Source of the DNA: Cladopsammia gracilis
Taxonomy: Eukaryota > Cnidaria > Anthozoa > Scleractinia > Dendrophylliidae
Length of the DNA: 64,000 nucleotides
NCBI GenBank assembly: GCA_022457155.1
Contig: JAJGOT010000292.1
Coordinates: 32,501 to 96,500 of the forward strand
Direction of reading: 5' to 3'
Numbering within the stretch: position 1 is the stretch's first letter; every line of letters starts with the position of its first letter. Below are positions 11,222-22,196 of the stretch, in pieces. The notes beneath the pieces were generated by a model. That model did no database searches. It saw only the letters and a list, made by a program, of their open reading frames with translations, and had not been told where the DNA came from. The position numbers and the translations under genes were made by a program.

Positions 11222-12377
11222 TAAAGACGTTCAGGCAAAAAAAAATGTTATCAACTCTGTTGAAGAACTTTGTAATAACTATGACCTTATCGATTCTTGG
11301 AGAAAACAACATCCGTATGACATGCGATATACCTGGAAAAACTGCTCGGGAAAGATAAAATGTAGACTAGACTTTTGGCTCATCTCGAAACAGTTAGTAG
11401 GCAGGGTTTCAAAAACCGACATTGGTGCGTACTATGACTCAGATCACTCTCCTGTTAGTATCTCAATTAAACCTGATGGATCACAAGAAAAAAGAGGTCC
11501 AGGCTACTGGAAGTTTAACAATTCTCTTTTGGAAAACGAAGAATTTGTCACGAGAATGAGCTTCATGATCAGGCATGCCGTCGAGAAACATAAAGGCATT
11601 ACGGACAAAAGGCTTTACTGGGAAATGTTAAAAATGGAAATTCGGATTTTCGCTATCTGGTTCGCTAAAAGGAAAGCTAACGAAGAAAGAAATACCGAAC
11701 AAAAGATTTCTGATTGTAAACACCACCACTGGTGACGACGAATTTTGCTTTGTTAATATTTACGCCCCAAATGATCAAACGCAGCAAATTGCTTTCTTTA
11801 AAAAGATGACCGTTTCCATCCATGAATGCCAAACCGACAAAATCTTGATTGGCGGAGACTTCAATTGCCCGATGTCCGCATTAGATAAATTAGGAGGTAA
11901 AGACATTCAGGCAAAAAAAATGTTATCAACTCTGTTGAAGAACTTTGTAATAACTATGACCTTGTCGGTTCTTAAAGAAAACAACATCCGTATGACATGC
12001 GATATACCTGGAAAAACTGCTCGGGAAAGATAAAATGTAGACTAGACTTTTGGCTCATCTCGAAACAGTTAGTAGGCAGGGTTTCAAAAACCGACATTGG
12101 TGCGTACTATGACTCAGATCACTCTCCTGTTAGTATCTCAATTAAACCTGATGGATCACAAGAAAAAAGAGGTCCAGGCTACTGGAAGTTTAACAATTCT
12201 CTTTTGGAAAACGAAGAATTTGTCACGAGAATGAGCTTCATGATCAGGCATGCCGTCGAGAAACATAAAGGCATTACGGACAAAAGGCTTTACTGGGAAA
12301 TGTTAAAAATGGAAATTCGGATTTTCGCTATCCGGTTCGCTAAAAGGAAAGCTAACGAAGAAAGAAATACCGAACAA
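11222..12377 (+). repeat. LINE endonuclease region, tandemly duplicated (about 0.68 kb unit)
   Basis: One unit is 4207-4402 plus 11222-11703 (interrupted by the transposon) and the second is 11704-12377. Both run from GATTTCTGATTGTAAACACC to ACCGAACAAAA and differ at only a handful of positions. They encode endonuclease motifs ending in FWLISKQL and YYDSDHSPVSISI, the usual SDH catalytic block. The duplication happened before the transposon insertion, because only one copy is split. Confidence 0.92.
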
Positions 12378-13771
12378 AATCTTTCTCAAAAATTAGAGGA
12401 AATAAACTCACGTATCGACGCGTTTCCGGAAGATGGCTCCCTCGTAGAGGAGGCCAAGAAGCTCAAAATAGAATTAGATGAAATTGCTGTGCAGAAAACC
12501 AAAGGCTCCATAATTAGGAGCAGAGCGAGATGGTACGAAATGGGTGAGAAATGCAACAGATATTTCTATAGCCTAGAAAAAAGAAGTTATGAAAAACGAC
12601 ATATTAAAGAACTGAAGACGCCTGAGGGTATTACCGTTAAAGACCCAACACCCATTTTAAATGCTATGAAAAGCTTTTACATGAGCTTTACACCTCTCAA
12701 AAACAACAAGATGCTACTTACCCACTATCCTTCTGCGATTGTGAATCTCTACCTAGACTGGATGATGAAAAACAAAACAATTGCGAAGGTTTAATAACCC
12801 GCAGAAGAATGCCTTGCCACTCTAAAAACTTTTCAACATAATAAATCTCCGGGCACGGACGGTTTATCTGCTGAATTCTACCTACGTTTCTGGAATGAGC
12901 TATCTAACCCTTTGATTGAGTGTCTCAACCATGATGCCTTATTGGGGGAGCTTTCTATTTCGCATAGACAAGGAATCATTTCTTTAATTCCAAAAAAGAA
13001 CAAAGATCCTTTATTGCTCAAAAACTGGCACCCAGTCTCTCTTTTAAACACTGACTATAAAATAGCTACCAAATGTATTGCAAGGCGATTAGAGAAGGTA
13101 CTCCCTCTGCTAATAGAAAGGGACCAAACGGGTTACATTAAAGGCAGATTTATCGGTGAAAACATCCGTCTAATTACAGACATAATTGAACAACACGAAA
13201 ATAAAGAAGGTATGATACTTTTCCTAGATTTTGAAAAGGCCTTCGACTCCTTAGAGTGGGACTACCTTTTTAAGGTGCTCAATATTATGAACTTTGGCCC
13301 AAGCTTCCTCAACTGGATTCGAACATTCTACAGCAATATTTCTAGTTGCGTCATCAATAATGGACACTCGTCCGAGTTTTTTTCTTTACAAAGAGGAGTC
13401 AGACAAGGGTGCCCTCTCTCAGGTTTGCTCTTTGTTCTCGTGGTTGAACCACTTGCACACCAGATTAGAACTACGAATTCCATTTAAGGCCTCGAAAACG
13501 GGAATAAGATCACTAAACTTAGTTTGTATGCAGACGACACCACTGCTTTTGTCCGCGACGACTCTTCAGCAGCGTCTCTATTCGCGCTCCTTGATTTATT
13601 TAGTACTTGCTCAGGTCTCAAAATTAATAAATCAAAAACTAAGGGTCTATGGCTAGGTCGTTGGAAAAATAGATTAGGAAAAGATGAACCTTTTGGCATC
13701 TCATGGCCAAAAAATTACGTCACCGCACTTGGAATTGCCTTTCCATACACTGCTAATGTAGGAATCAAATT
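12378..13771 (+). pseudogene. LINE ORF2, linker and reverse transcriptase domain
   Basis: After the endonuclease the frame carries the linker with KGSIIRSRARWYEMGEK. It breaks at a stop near 12794 and resumes with KSPGTDGLSAEFY (about 12845). Reverse transcriptase blocks follow in order: LIPKKNKDP with NWHPVSLLNTDYKIA, LFLDFEKAFDSLEWDY, RGVRQGCPLSGLLF and, after a stop near 13485, LYADDTTAF with SGLKINKSKT. The YADD active site is present. At least two stops disrupt it. A 188-bp MITE cuts the sequence after 13771. Confidence 0.92.
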
Positions 13772-13959
13772 GTGTAGTCCCAGAAAACATCCATACCCAC
13801 CCCATGGAAGGTCGTTGGAAATTCCTAGGGGGAAGGGGGTCTTAAAAGCCTACATTTTAAAAGCAAAGTATGAAGCTAAACTGGAATTTCCTGGGGGATG
13901 GGGGGTGCTAAACAAAAAACCTTCCGTGGGGGGAGTATGGATATTTTCTGGAACTGCAC
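13772..13959. mobile_element. 188-bp MITE with about 40-bp TIRs, ATT target duplication
   Basis: The left end GTGTAGTCCCAGAAAACATC and the inverted right end GTGCAGTTCCAGAAAATATC match over about 40 bp, continuing through CCATAC and GGAAGGT. ATT flanks both sides (13769-13771 and 13960-13962). Without the insert the LINE frame runs smoothly from GIKL into NFDEKL. It has no coding capacity. Confidence 0.88.
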
Positions 13960-15045
13960 ATTGAACTTTGATGAGAAGCTCGCTAAACTTAAAAAAGTTC
14001 TAAACATCTGGCGTATGAGACATCTAACCATCTTAGGCAGAATAGCAATCGTCAAGAATTTGGCAATCTCCAAACTCGTTTTTTGCTCCTCGGTCTTAAA
14101 CATTCCTGCCGATTTTGTAAAAGAGATCAACAGCAACATATTCTCTTTTGTCTGGAACTTTAAGCCTGATAAAATAAAAAGAAAGACGTTGATTGGCCCA
14201 ACCTGCAAAGGCGGCCTAAACATGGTAAACTTTGTGGATGTTGCAAAATCGCTTAAGATCACCTGGGTAAAACGCTACTGCGAATCCACCGGCAGTCATT
14301 GGTGCACTCGTCTCGATTCCTTGTTAGCTAAAGTCGGAGGAGCTTTTCTATTCCAATGTAACTACGACCTGAAAATGCTGAACCTAAATAATCTTCCTTC
14401 TTTCTATAAAAATATCCTCGAGACGTGGCAAGAACTGAATCGCAAAAAGCGGCTCAATGTAAACGAATTTAAACAAGAAATTATATGGAACAACCGGTTT
14501 ATAATGACAAACGGTAAAACGATGTACAACAAAGCGTGGGTCAATAAAGGCGTTTTAAAAATAAGTGATCTCTTGGACAATCACGACCAATTCCTTTCTT
14601 TTGAAAATTTTAAACGCAAATTCAACGTTCGATCACCTTCCTCGATTATGGTGGCGTCATAGCAGCAATCCCTAAAGCGTGGAAAAACGAAATCACGAGC
14701 AGTATTGCCAGGGATGTTAGTGAACCCTCCAACGCTGACCATGACACCGTCACCGCGAAACAAGCCCGCCTGATGCTAGCGGAAAAGTCCTCTTCTCCGC
14801 CAACAGTCGAAATCACTCGAAGTAATCTAGTGCCAAACGTAAAAGATGTCTATGAACTTCCATTTAAAGTCACCATTGAAAGTAAAATGAGGAGCTTCCA
14901 ATATAAACTCATACACAACATCATACCTACCAATCTATCACTCCATAGAATGAAAATAAAAGAGTCACCATTTTGCGACCACTGCAATGGCCAAAACGAA
15001 ACACTCCTTCATAGGTTTTGTGAGTGCCCCTCCCAAAGTTTGTCC
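13960..15045 (+). pseudogene. LINE ORF2 C-terminal region with zf-RVT knuckle, 3' truncated
   Basis: The frame 13960-14662 carries the conserved post-RT region (LNIWRMRHLTILGRIAIVKN and FSFVWNFKPDKIKRK). After a frame change near 14660 the region 14773-15045 has FQYKLIHNIIPTNLSLHRM and the zinc-knuckle pattern CDHC-(N)-H-(N)-C typical of zf-RVT domains that end LINE ORF2 proteins. The LINE stops abruptly at CPSQSL and is followed by satellite DNA. Confidence 0.88.
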
Positions 15046-15119
15046 AATATACACGCACAGTCACGTTCCGTGAAAGCTAAGTTACGGTCCGTGGAATTCC
15101 TTCCGACCGTGACGTTAAG

Positions 15120-15872
15120 AGTTGATCCGTACGGAGCGTACGGTTCGTGAACTGAACAGACGGACCGTAATGAAGAAACCACGGTACGTGAATTGCATTT
15201 CATTAAGGGGACTTAGAATATTTTCGTGTATTTCGTTGAACCGTGTGTACCCCAAACGGTTCGTCGATCCGTACGGAGCGTACGGTTCGTGAACTGAACA
15301 GACGGACCGTAATCAAGAAACCACGGTCCGTGAATTGCATCTCATTAAGGGGACTTAGAATATTTTCGTGTATTTCGTTGAACCGTGTGTACCCCAAACG
15401 GTTCGTCGATCCGTACGGAGCGTACGGTTCGTGAACTGAACAGACGGACCGTAATCAAGAAACCACGGTCCGTGAATTGCATCTCATTAAGGGGACTTAG
15501 AATATTTTCGTGTATTTCGTTGAACCGTGTGTACCCCAAACGGTTCGTCGATCCGTACGGAGCGTACGGTTCGTGAACTGAACAGACGGACCGTAATCAA
15601 GAAACCACGGTCCGTGAATTGCATCTCATTAAGGGGACTTAGTATATTTTCTTATATTGCGCTGAACCGTGTGTACCCCAAATGGTTCGTCGATCCGTAC
15701 GGAGCGTACGGTTCGTGAACTGAACAGACGGACCGTAATCAAGAAACCACGGTCCGTGAATTGCATCTCATTAAGGGGACTTAGAATATTTTCGTGTATT
15801 TCGTTGAACCGTGTGTACCCCAAACGGTTCGTCGATCCGTACGGAGCGTACGGTTCGTGAACTGAACAGACG
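15120..15872. repeat. 142-bp satellite, about 5.3 copies
   Basis: Units repeat at 142-bp steps (for example the ATTTCGTTGAACCGTGTGTA word at 15232, 15374 and so on), with near-identical copies. Each unit contains palindromic words such as CCGTACGGAGCGTACGG and ACGGACCGT. The preceding 15046-15119 holds diverged pieces of the same motifs. Short plus- and minus-strand frames of 63-64 codons recur once per unit and are artefacts. Confidence 0.95.
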
Positions 15873-16430
15873 GACTCGCGTGTTTGTTTATATTTGAAAG
15901 CGTATCGTAGCAAAATAGATATTTGGTGTAGTGGCGCGCTGTTTGTCGCCTCACGCTTAAAGAATGAGAAATATGTGTAGGTTCCTTATTTCCTCTCGCG
16001 TGTATGTTCGGGTTTAGCTTTCGGCTCGCGTGTTTGTTTATATTTGAAAGCGTATCGTAGCAAAATAGATATTTGGTGTAGTGGCGCGCTGTTTGTCGCC
16101 TCACGCTTAAAGAACGAGATATATGTGTAGGTTCCTTATTTCCTCTCGCGTGTATGTTCGGGTTTAGTTTTCGGCTCGTGTGTTTGTTTATATTTGAAAG
16201 CGTATCGCAGCAAAATAGATATTTGGTGTAGTGGCGCGCTGTTTGTCGCCTCACGCTTAAAGAATGAGATATATGTGTAGGTTCCTTATTTCCTTTCGCG
16301 TGCATGTTCGGGTTTAGTTTTTGGCTTGCGTATTTGTTTATATTTGAAAGCAGTAGCACAGTAAGATAGATATTTAGTGCAGTGGCGCGTTGTTTGCCGC
16401 CTCACGCTTAAAGAACGAGATATATGCACC
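15873..16430. repeat. 150-bp satellite, about 3.7 copies
   Basis: Units starting TTTGTTTATATTTGAAAGCG repeat every 150 bp (near 15880, 16030, 16180 and 16330) and include GTAGTGGCGCGCTGTTTG. Because 150 is a multiple of three, a 192-codon minus-strand frame stays open. I do not consider it a gene. Confidence 0.93.
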
Positions 16431-17060
16431 CTCCGTAAGCAAGGATTACGTTCCGTACGAAACGTACGGTTCGTACGAAACGTACGGTTCGTACGAATCG
16501 TATGGACAGTAAAAAGTTATTCACAGTGACTGAGTGTGATAATGAGATGCACGTTCGGTATACAGACAGAACACGGACCGTGAGCAAGGATTACGTTCCG
16601 TTCGAAACGTACGGTTCGTACGAATCGTATGGACAGTAAAAAGTTATTCACACTGACTGAGTGTGATAATGAGATGCATGTTCCGTATACAGACAGAACA
16701 CGGACCGTAAGCAAGGATAACGTTCCGTGCGAAACGTACGGTTCGTACGAATCGTACGGATAGTAAAAAGTTATTCACACTGACTGAGTGTGATAATGAG
16801 ATGTACGCTCCGTATTCAGACAGAACACGGACCGTATAGTTACGTAAAGTTAGAAGGTTACGGACCGTAAGGTAAGCAAGGATAACGTTCCGTGCGAAAC
16901 GTACGGTTCGTACGAATCGTACGGATAGTAAAAAGTTATTCACACTGACTGAGTGTGATAATGAGATGCACGCTCCGTATACAGACAGAACACGGACCGT
17001 ATAGTTACGTAAAGTTAGAAGGTTACGGACCGTAAGCGAGGATGACGATCCATACGTTTT
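16431..17060. repeat. Variable 125-165-bp satellite rich in CGTACG palindromes, 4 copies
   Basis: Units begin AGCAAGGATTACGTTCCGT or close variants near 16437, 16583, 16709 and 16873. They contain AAACGTACGGTTCGTACGAA palindromic cores, then AAAAGTTATTCACACTGACT, then ACAGAACACGGACCGT. The last two units carry an extra 40-bp GTTACGTAAAGTTAGAAGG segment. Motif sharing with the 142-bp satellite suggests common origin. Confidence 0.9.
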
Positions 17061-17263
17061 GTACGGACCGTCAACGTTTACTCACGGTCCGTATCAGTGC
17101 GACAGTATTGGACATGAGTGCTTATTGGAAAGTAAAATTAAATGCGAAAGACAATTTGCTATTAAAAACAAACAACAAAAAGTATGAAGCGAAGTGGACC
17201 ACTCTCTGCATAAGCAATGCGTTAGCTTTCACACCACTTTCAGAGTAAAATCAAAGGTTCCTT

Positions 17264-17887
17264 AGAGCCAACCCGTGAATTTGAAATGCGTGACGTATTT
17301 AAACGCAATGTGGTAAGCTTATGTTTTCACTCTGTCACGGTTCAATATATATTTTTTTAAATTAAATGTAAGGATTTTTGACAAACGCAAAAAATAAAAA
17401 TACAGTACATCACTTTTATAATGTTCAGTCCGAAGAAGAAAGAAAAAAAAAACGAAAAAAAACAAAAATGAACGTCCCGAGCGAGATTCGAACCGGGCCT
17501 TTCGGCTGTGTGTCCACGCTTTAGACCACTCGACCACTCGACCACCGTGACCACTGACTTGAAATGGGATAAATTTTATTACTTAAAAGTAGATAACCAT
17601 CAAAACGCGTGTCTCAGTTGAAAATTCCTTTTAGATCGATTTTAACGTTGCATTAAAGACTCCAAATGCGAAACATCGTTAAGCTTATTGTTGTTTATAT
17701 TCGTTTACACCAATTTAGTTATTGTTATCGCTGGATTCACGCTGTTCTTGTTACAAAACGCATTCGTAACAAAGCATTACGTCACTAAGTTTACAGCTGA
17801 TGGAAGGAGTGAGCGAGTGACTCATTTGCATATCAGTCGCCGTTACCGATAACCCGTTCATTACGCATGCGCGTATATTCACGGGTT
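17264..17887 (-). mobile_element. TIR element with tRNA-like core, copy 1
   Basis: The ends form a perfect 11-bp inverted repeat (AACCCGTGAAT at 17270-17280 and its complement at 17877-17887). The whole element is repeated in inverted orientation at 34650-35230, including a GGCTCT word just outside one terminal repeat. Inside it on the minus strand is a tRNA-like block followed by long T-runs. No protein is encoded. It may be a MITE that captured a tRNA-related SINE, or a SINE-like element with inverted ends. Confidence 0.8.
17470..17552 (-). ncRNA. tRNA-like sequence with A and B boxes
   Basis: Read on the minus strand, GGTGGTCGAGTGGTCT resembles a Pol III A box (tRNA-Leu/Ser style), and CCGGTTCGAATCTCGC resembles a B box/T-arm. 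They are spaced as in a tRNA, and T-runs follow that could terminate Pol III. The acceptor stem does not pair well, so this is probably a tRNA-derived promoter and not a working tRNA. Confidence 0.55.
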
Positions 17888-17920
17888 AAAATCTAGGCTC
17901 AGGCTTCCTAAAGGAGGAAG

Positions 17921-18187
17921 GAGGAGTGCTTCCTAAAGGAGGTCCATAAGGATAAGGGAGATGGCGCGAATCGAAGTGGCTGACTATTGGTGATAAAATG
18001 AAGCAATTTTGAGGGAATGAACTTCGGGATTTTTTTTCTTGAGCAGGATGTAGCGGTACGGGCCCAAACGTGGCCATCTGATGTGAAAAATCAGCCTAAA
18101 ATCGAGAAATTCGGGTAAACCTTGGGATTCTTTTTTTCGAGCGGGATTCAGCGGGAGACATGCAGTTTTTTCTTTGCATATGTTATT
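17921..18187. repeat. Dispersed repeat module C, copy 1
   Basis: The segment from GTGCTTCCTAAAGGAGGTCC through GGGAGACATGCAG recurs in the same orientation at 31122-31396 with about 90 percent identity by eye. No coding frame is shared. Confidence 0.88.
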
Positions 18188-19240
18188 ATAAACTGGCTCG
18201 TCGCTTCGATGAGTCAGTTCTTAAAATACCCTCTTTTTTTTCGGCCTGTCGGGTCACCTGCCCCGGGAATCGCTTTTGCTGCGGCCAACACCGTACCTAG
18301 TTTACTTCCGGTTTTCTGAAATGACGTAATCAGTGATGTAATCAAAACGACATCACGGCAGCGTCACGCGGTCACGCCGTAACGCCGCCAACCCCAACCC
18401 ACACTACACTAACCTTTACCTTCAAGTCAACCTATATATAAGGCAAAGACGAAGTAGGGGCTTACTTGTGGGAGCCGAGTTTCTTATAAAAGCAATTTGA
18501 AATAGAAACGTGCTGTACATAAATGCTTATTACGTGCAAGAGATAATTCTTGGGAACATGCGGGTTCTCATCGTCTTGTTGCTTTAGAAAAATTGCTGCT
18601 TTTGTTGTGGTACATTAAAATATGACAAGTGTTTCTTACGCGTGCGCATGTTTATCACTCAAAAGGAAGATTTTGTTCGGGGGAGGGGTGCGTGACTCGT
18701 TCCAGACCTTCCTCTGCTCGATTGATAGTGCAATTTCGCTGTGGTTATAAAAGCAAGCGATATCGTTCGTTTGCTGTTGTAAAACAAAACGATACTGCAA
18801 CAAGACTCGGCTGTTGGATTTGTGAGACATCGATGATCAATTTGATGCAGCTGCTGTGACATTCATCAATCGCAACACTGACAAATTTTGGTTAGATATT
18901 CTCTCCAAGGTAAGCGCTTGTCTACAGCCGTTTCTGTGATTAGTTCAAAATACAACCATATGTGCACCCGTTTGCAAGCTGGTCTGTGATTGGCCAAGGG
19001 ATAATTTCCGGTGGTCGAGGTGGTTAACCAATCGGCATGCAGCGTAACGCTGCCGAGGTCACGTTACACGTAATAACCTTTGTATCGTTTTATTATCGCG
19101 TCGCGTTGAGTTCACTGAGAGTTTTGTCAATTGACTTGAGTTCACTGAGAGTTTTCCGTTTTGTTTTCTCGCGTTCTTGGTGGCGGAGTGTTGTTATCTG
19201 AGAGTTTACGCGCCCGCTGTATTAGACAGATCGAATTAGA
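18188..19240. other. Spacer with a possible orphan exon near 18825-18909
   Basis: No clear gene is seen. A TATATATAAGG word lies near 18430. At 18825-18909 one frame is open, reading DIDDQFDAAAVTF to FWLDILSK, and ends at a good splice donor (CAAG/GTAAGC at 18910). The acceptor side is weak, so this is a tentative exon only. The 18950-18990 segment resembles, in inverted form, 26465-26515. A short direct repeat TTGAGTTCACTGAGAGTTTT lies at 19106 and 19136. Confidence 0.3.
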
Positions 19241-19480
19241 ATGTCCACGAGGAATATTTTAACCGGTCGAAGCCGCCCAACTGCAACCGGGACTGCAAGA
19301 AGTGTCAATATACATTGGGAGGAACATTCCTCGGAGCTAAGAAGGCCAAGTTTCGTGAAAATCTATCAAAACCCACATACGCGGTTAATTAATTTGAACA
19401 GAGGCAATTCTCGCAAAAAACAAACCTCGAGTTTTGCCCTTGAAGAGTCTCTTGACAAACGCGAGAAAGACAACAATTGA
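19241..19480 (+). CDS. Hypothetical small basic protein
   Basis: This is a 79-codon frame from ATG to TGA, basic and Asn/Ser/Arg-rich, with no domain I recognise. The upstream 100 bp holds a 20-bp direct repeat. A GGTCAC triplet repeat follows shortly after the stop. It could be a first exon or chance; codon use gives no help. Confidence 0.2.
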   Translation: MSTRNILTGRSRPTATGTARSVNIHWEEHSSELRRPSFVKIYQNPHTRLINLNRGNSRKKQTSSFALEESLDKREKDNN

Positions 19481-20189
19481 CATTGTCTTGGCGTCGACTA
19501 CTGGTGGCGGTCACGGTCACGGTCACGGTAGACCGATGAAAGAGTGTTTATTTCGAAGATACAATTTTTTTGGAAGCGAAATTCATCGCAGGCAAAGAAA
19601 CTTGCTCCGATTCTGTCTTCGCGGCGCACTTGTTGTCGCTGGAATGTTGGTCACGTCACGACAAAGCAAAGGATTTTAAATTTAATACATACTACCGGTG
19701 TGTGAGTCCGGACGTGATCCTTCATTGAAAGCGGTATTGAAAGCGGTATCACGGCGGCCGTTGAAAATTTGAGCGCTTTCAAAAACGTTTAAGGGGAAAA
19801 AACATAGATTTGGAACACTAAATAAAGCGAAATTTGACATAAATTCAATAAAGGGACACTATTAAACTCAGCTCTGGCGTCACTTCTTTTGTCCTTTGGG
19901 GTTTTTCTGGCCGTTTCCGGTTTCTTGTCGCCCCTGTTTTCCCTTTGTTTTTCCTTCATTAGGGGCTGACCATTTGACTTTTGAGGGCGGGGGGGGGGGA
20001 TTTCAGAAAAAAAATATCCTGCAGACTCATTTCGAGGGAAAAAAAATCTTGCAAGGAAATACCTCGGGAAAAAACATTCCTACACTGATCTTGAGCAAGA
20101 AAAAAGAAATCCTACCAAGGTCTTTTCATGCCAATGCATTGAAATTTGTTTGTTTGTTTGGCACCTTCTATACGCTTTGTAAATCATAG

Positions 20190-20300
20190 TACCGCATTTT
20201 ACACAAGGCACCGCTACATGTATGGAAACGACAATTTAGTGGCTTTTACCAACATTTTCATGGCGGCAGTTGAGACTGAAATCTTAAGGGTGACCTATGG
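20190..20300 (+). pseudogene. PLE reverse transcriptase fragment
   Basis: The frame reads NLVAFTNIFMAAVETEIL. This matches the VAFANIFMAEIET block that follows the THGTAMGT motif in Penelope-like reverse transcriptases. Upstream sequence no longer matches, and the match ends near 20300 at an insertion. Confidence 0.7.
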
Positions 20301-21455
20301 GACTGGGTGGGCTATAGCCCCACCAATAATCAAAGTGCCGGGATTTTTTTTTTTTGCATTTAGAAAAGTACTTCTAATCTTTGTGTTAAAAGCAAACCCA
20401 ATTTTTTTTGGTTCGTTCAACAACATTTACAATGACCACAGTAATGCTGACTTGTGACAGAACTGCCTTAAGTAAACAGTTATAATGCAACTATCATTTC
20501 ATAACACTGATAACATGAATGGGACAACACGAAATTCGCATTATGCGAATTTCCTGTTAACTGCTGCATTTTTACAATATTAAGTTTAGACGATCAGAAG
20601 TTAGCGACCGAGGTTTCGTTTCCAGCGGTGGATGGGCAATTGGCGTCGCAAACGGAATGCGATCAAAGATGACCCAACAGAGATTAAACAATGTTGCACA
20701 ATCTTAAAGTATCACTTTGAAAAACCAAAACACATATTTGATTCAATGGAATCCTACAAATAATGGTCCAGCTTTGTACGTTAACAAATACGTTACCAGT
20801 GCACATAAACGGTCATAAACTAGCATTTGTTATCTTTGGCTGCGGATGGCCGGGATGGAAATGGATAGCAACTTGATATTTTCTTCTTCGTGTTCTAAGA
20901 ACAATTTTATGCTTGAGCAAAGGTACCCCTTGTCAATTATTTGGTGTATTTTGACCAAAACACAGCAGAATCTGCGTGACAATGATAACCGCAAAAGTAA
21001 CTTTGGAACATTTACTGACGCTGACTTCCTTCATATAGCCAACTAACTAGACTAGCATATCATGAACCCGAAATAGGTCCAACGTCAAAACTTTAAGACT
21101 TATTTCTTTTTTCTTGATAATTTATTCTGTTTAGTGAAATCCACTTTAAATGGTAAAAGAACATAAATTAAGGACTGGCTTTAATATTAAGCTTTTGTCT
21201 CTTTGAATGAACGTCATATCATATTATAGTTATGTTTTAAATGTACGTTTTTGTGCAAAAAAAAAACTTACAGAATGGTGTAAAAAATTTGACAAAATTT
21301 TCTTTACTGAAAGGATTGATAGAAATAAACGCGTTTCAGGTGATTTCAGAAGCTCTAAGTTTCAAAGTTTTCCGGGGGAGCATGCCCCCGGACCGCCCTA
21401 GATAACCTCGTGCCTTCGGCGCTCGTTGAGCTCGCGCACACCCCACAAATCCAAA
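20301..21455. other. 1.15-kb insertion inside PLE-1, unidentified
   Basis: The segment starts near GGGTGGGCTATAGCCCCACC and ends near CTCCGTGGTCCCTGAATTCA. It includes a 23-bp palindrome GAAATTCGCAT-T-ATGCGAATTTC (about 20531-20553) and a hairpin CCGGGGGAGCATGCCCCCGG near 21370. No coding frame or clear inverted ends are seen. Confidence 0.5.
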
Positions 21456-21825
21456 ATATACTCCGTGGTCCCTGAATTCACTCACAACAAAACAAAAACA
21501 TTCGCGTGGAAAAGATATATCGATGATGTGTTAGAGGAAATAAATGGGTTTATTGAACAGGCTATCTAAAAGATATCACCAAACCATTAAATTTACAGCT
21601 GAAATTTCAGAGAAAGAAACTATTTCCTTGGATACGTGCCTCTACAAAGGCGATAGATTTAAAGAAACGTCTATCCCCGACGTACGCACCCATTACAAAC
21701 CGAAAGAAACATTTCAGTACACACATTTCTCTTCCTGCCACACACCAGGGGTCAGTAAAAGCTTCATAAAAGGCGAGGCACTTAGGCGATTAGGCAGCTT
21801 CGAACTAACCCTTCATTTTGGATTT
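21456..21825 (+). pseudogene. PLE reverse transcriptase C-terminal part
   Basis: A RYIDDVLEEINGF block (about 21515) leads, after a frame change, to IKFTAEISEKETISLDTCLY, then DVRTHYKPKETFQYTHFSSC and KSFIKGEALRRL. These are the standard thumb-side blocks of Penelope-like reverse transcriptases, which normally read IKFTAEIS-E--FLDT and THFKPTETFQYTH. The frame ends with a stop at 21826. Confidence 0.85.
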
Positions 21826-21949
21826 TGAAGAAAAGTCAAAAGGTCGGCCCCAAAGGGCTTGTTTATATGGTCTCGGGTTCCCAAAACACTTATAAAAAGA
21901 AACATAGAATGCACGATCACTGCAACAAACCGTTGAGAAAAGCCGGATC

Positions 21950-22196
21950 TGGGACTAAATGAACGCTTTGGTGAACATCGCCGCTCTGTAGAGAATCCAC
22001 ATCACCTCAGCTGCCCTACTCCTAAATCAGAACACTTCAATCTACCCGGACACTCTGCTAAGGATATGCTACTCATACTACTGGATTTAATACGCCATAG
22101 CAGAGACTCTGTACGTAAAGCGCGTGAAACTTTTCTCATAGACAAAGCAAAGACGTTAGAACCACTTGGAATCAACAGACGCAACGAAATTCATTA
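21950..22196 (+). pseudogene. PLE GIY-YIG nuclease C-terminal fragment
   Basis: The plus-strand frame reads RFGEHRRSVENPHH, HFNLPGHSAKDM and TLEPLGINRRNE, then a stop. Penelope GIY-YIG domains end with an R-REH-RS, HFN-PGHS and TL-P-GIN pattern, so the assignment is good. The N-terminal GIY and YIG strands are missing or too diverged. Confidence 0.75.

Larger units (their letters stand above)
2528..15045 (+). mobile_element. L1/Tx1-like LINE copy, degenerate and multiply invaded
   Basis: This is a two-ORF non-LTR retrotransposon. ORF1 is an L1-type coiled-coil RNA-binding protein, and ORF2 has an endonuclease, a reverse transcriptase and a C-terminal zinc knuckle. The left end abuts dispersed module A. 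The right end stops inside the zinc-knuckle region and joins a satellite, so the 3' UTR and tail are missing. It contains a 0.68-kb tandem duplication of the endonuclease region, a 6.8-kb nested DNA transposon and a 188-bp MITE. Frameshifts and stops occur throughout, so it is dead. Without the insertions and the extra copy it would be about 4.8 kb, close to the minus-strand LINE at 57.4-62.4 kb. Confidence 0.9.

Noticed and set aside
15781..16359. 192-codon minus-strand protein
   Set aside because: Product of a 150-bp satellite plus the end of the 142-bp satellite; period divisible by three.
17470..17552. Functional tRNA gene
   Set aside because: A- and B-box-like words exist, but the acceptor stem does not pair, and the same block occurs in a second diverged element copy.
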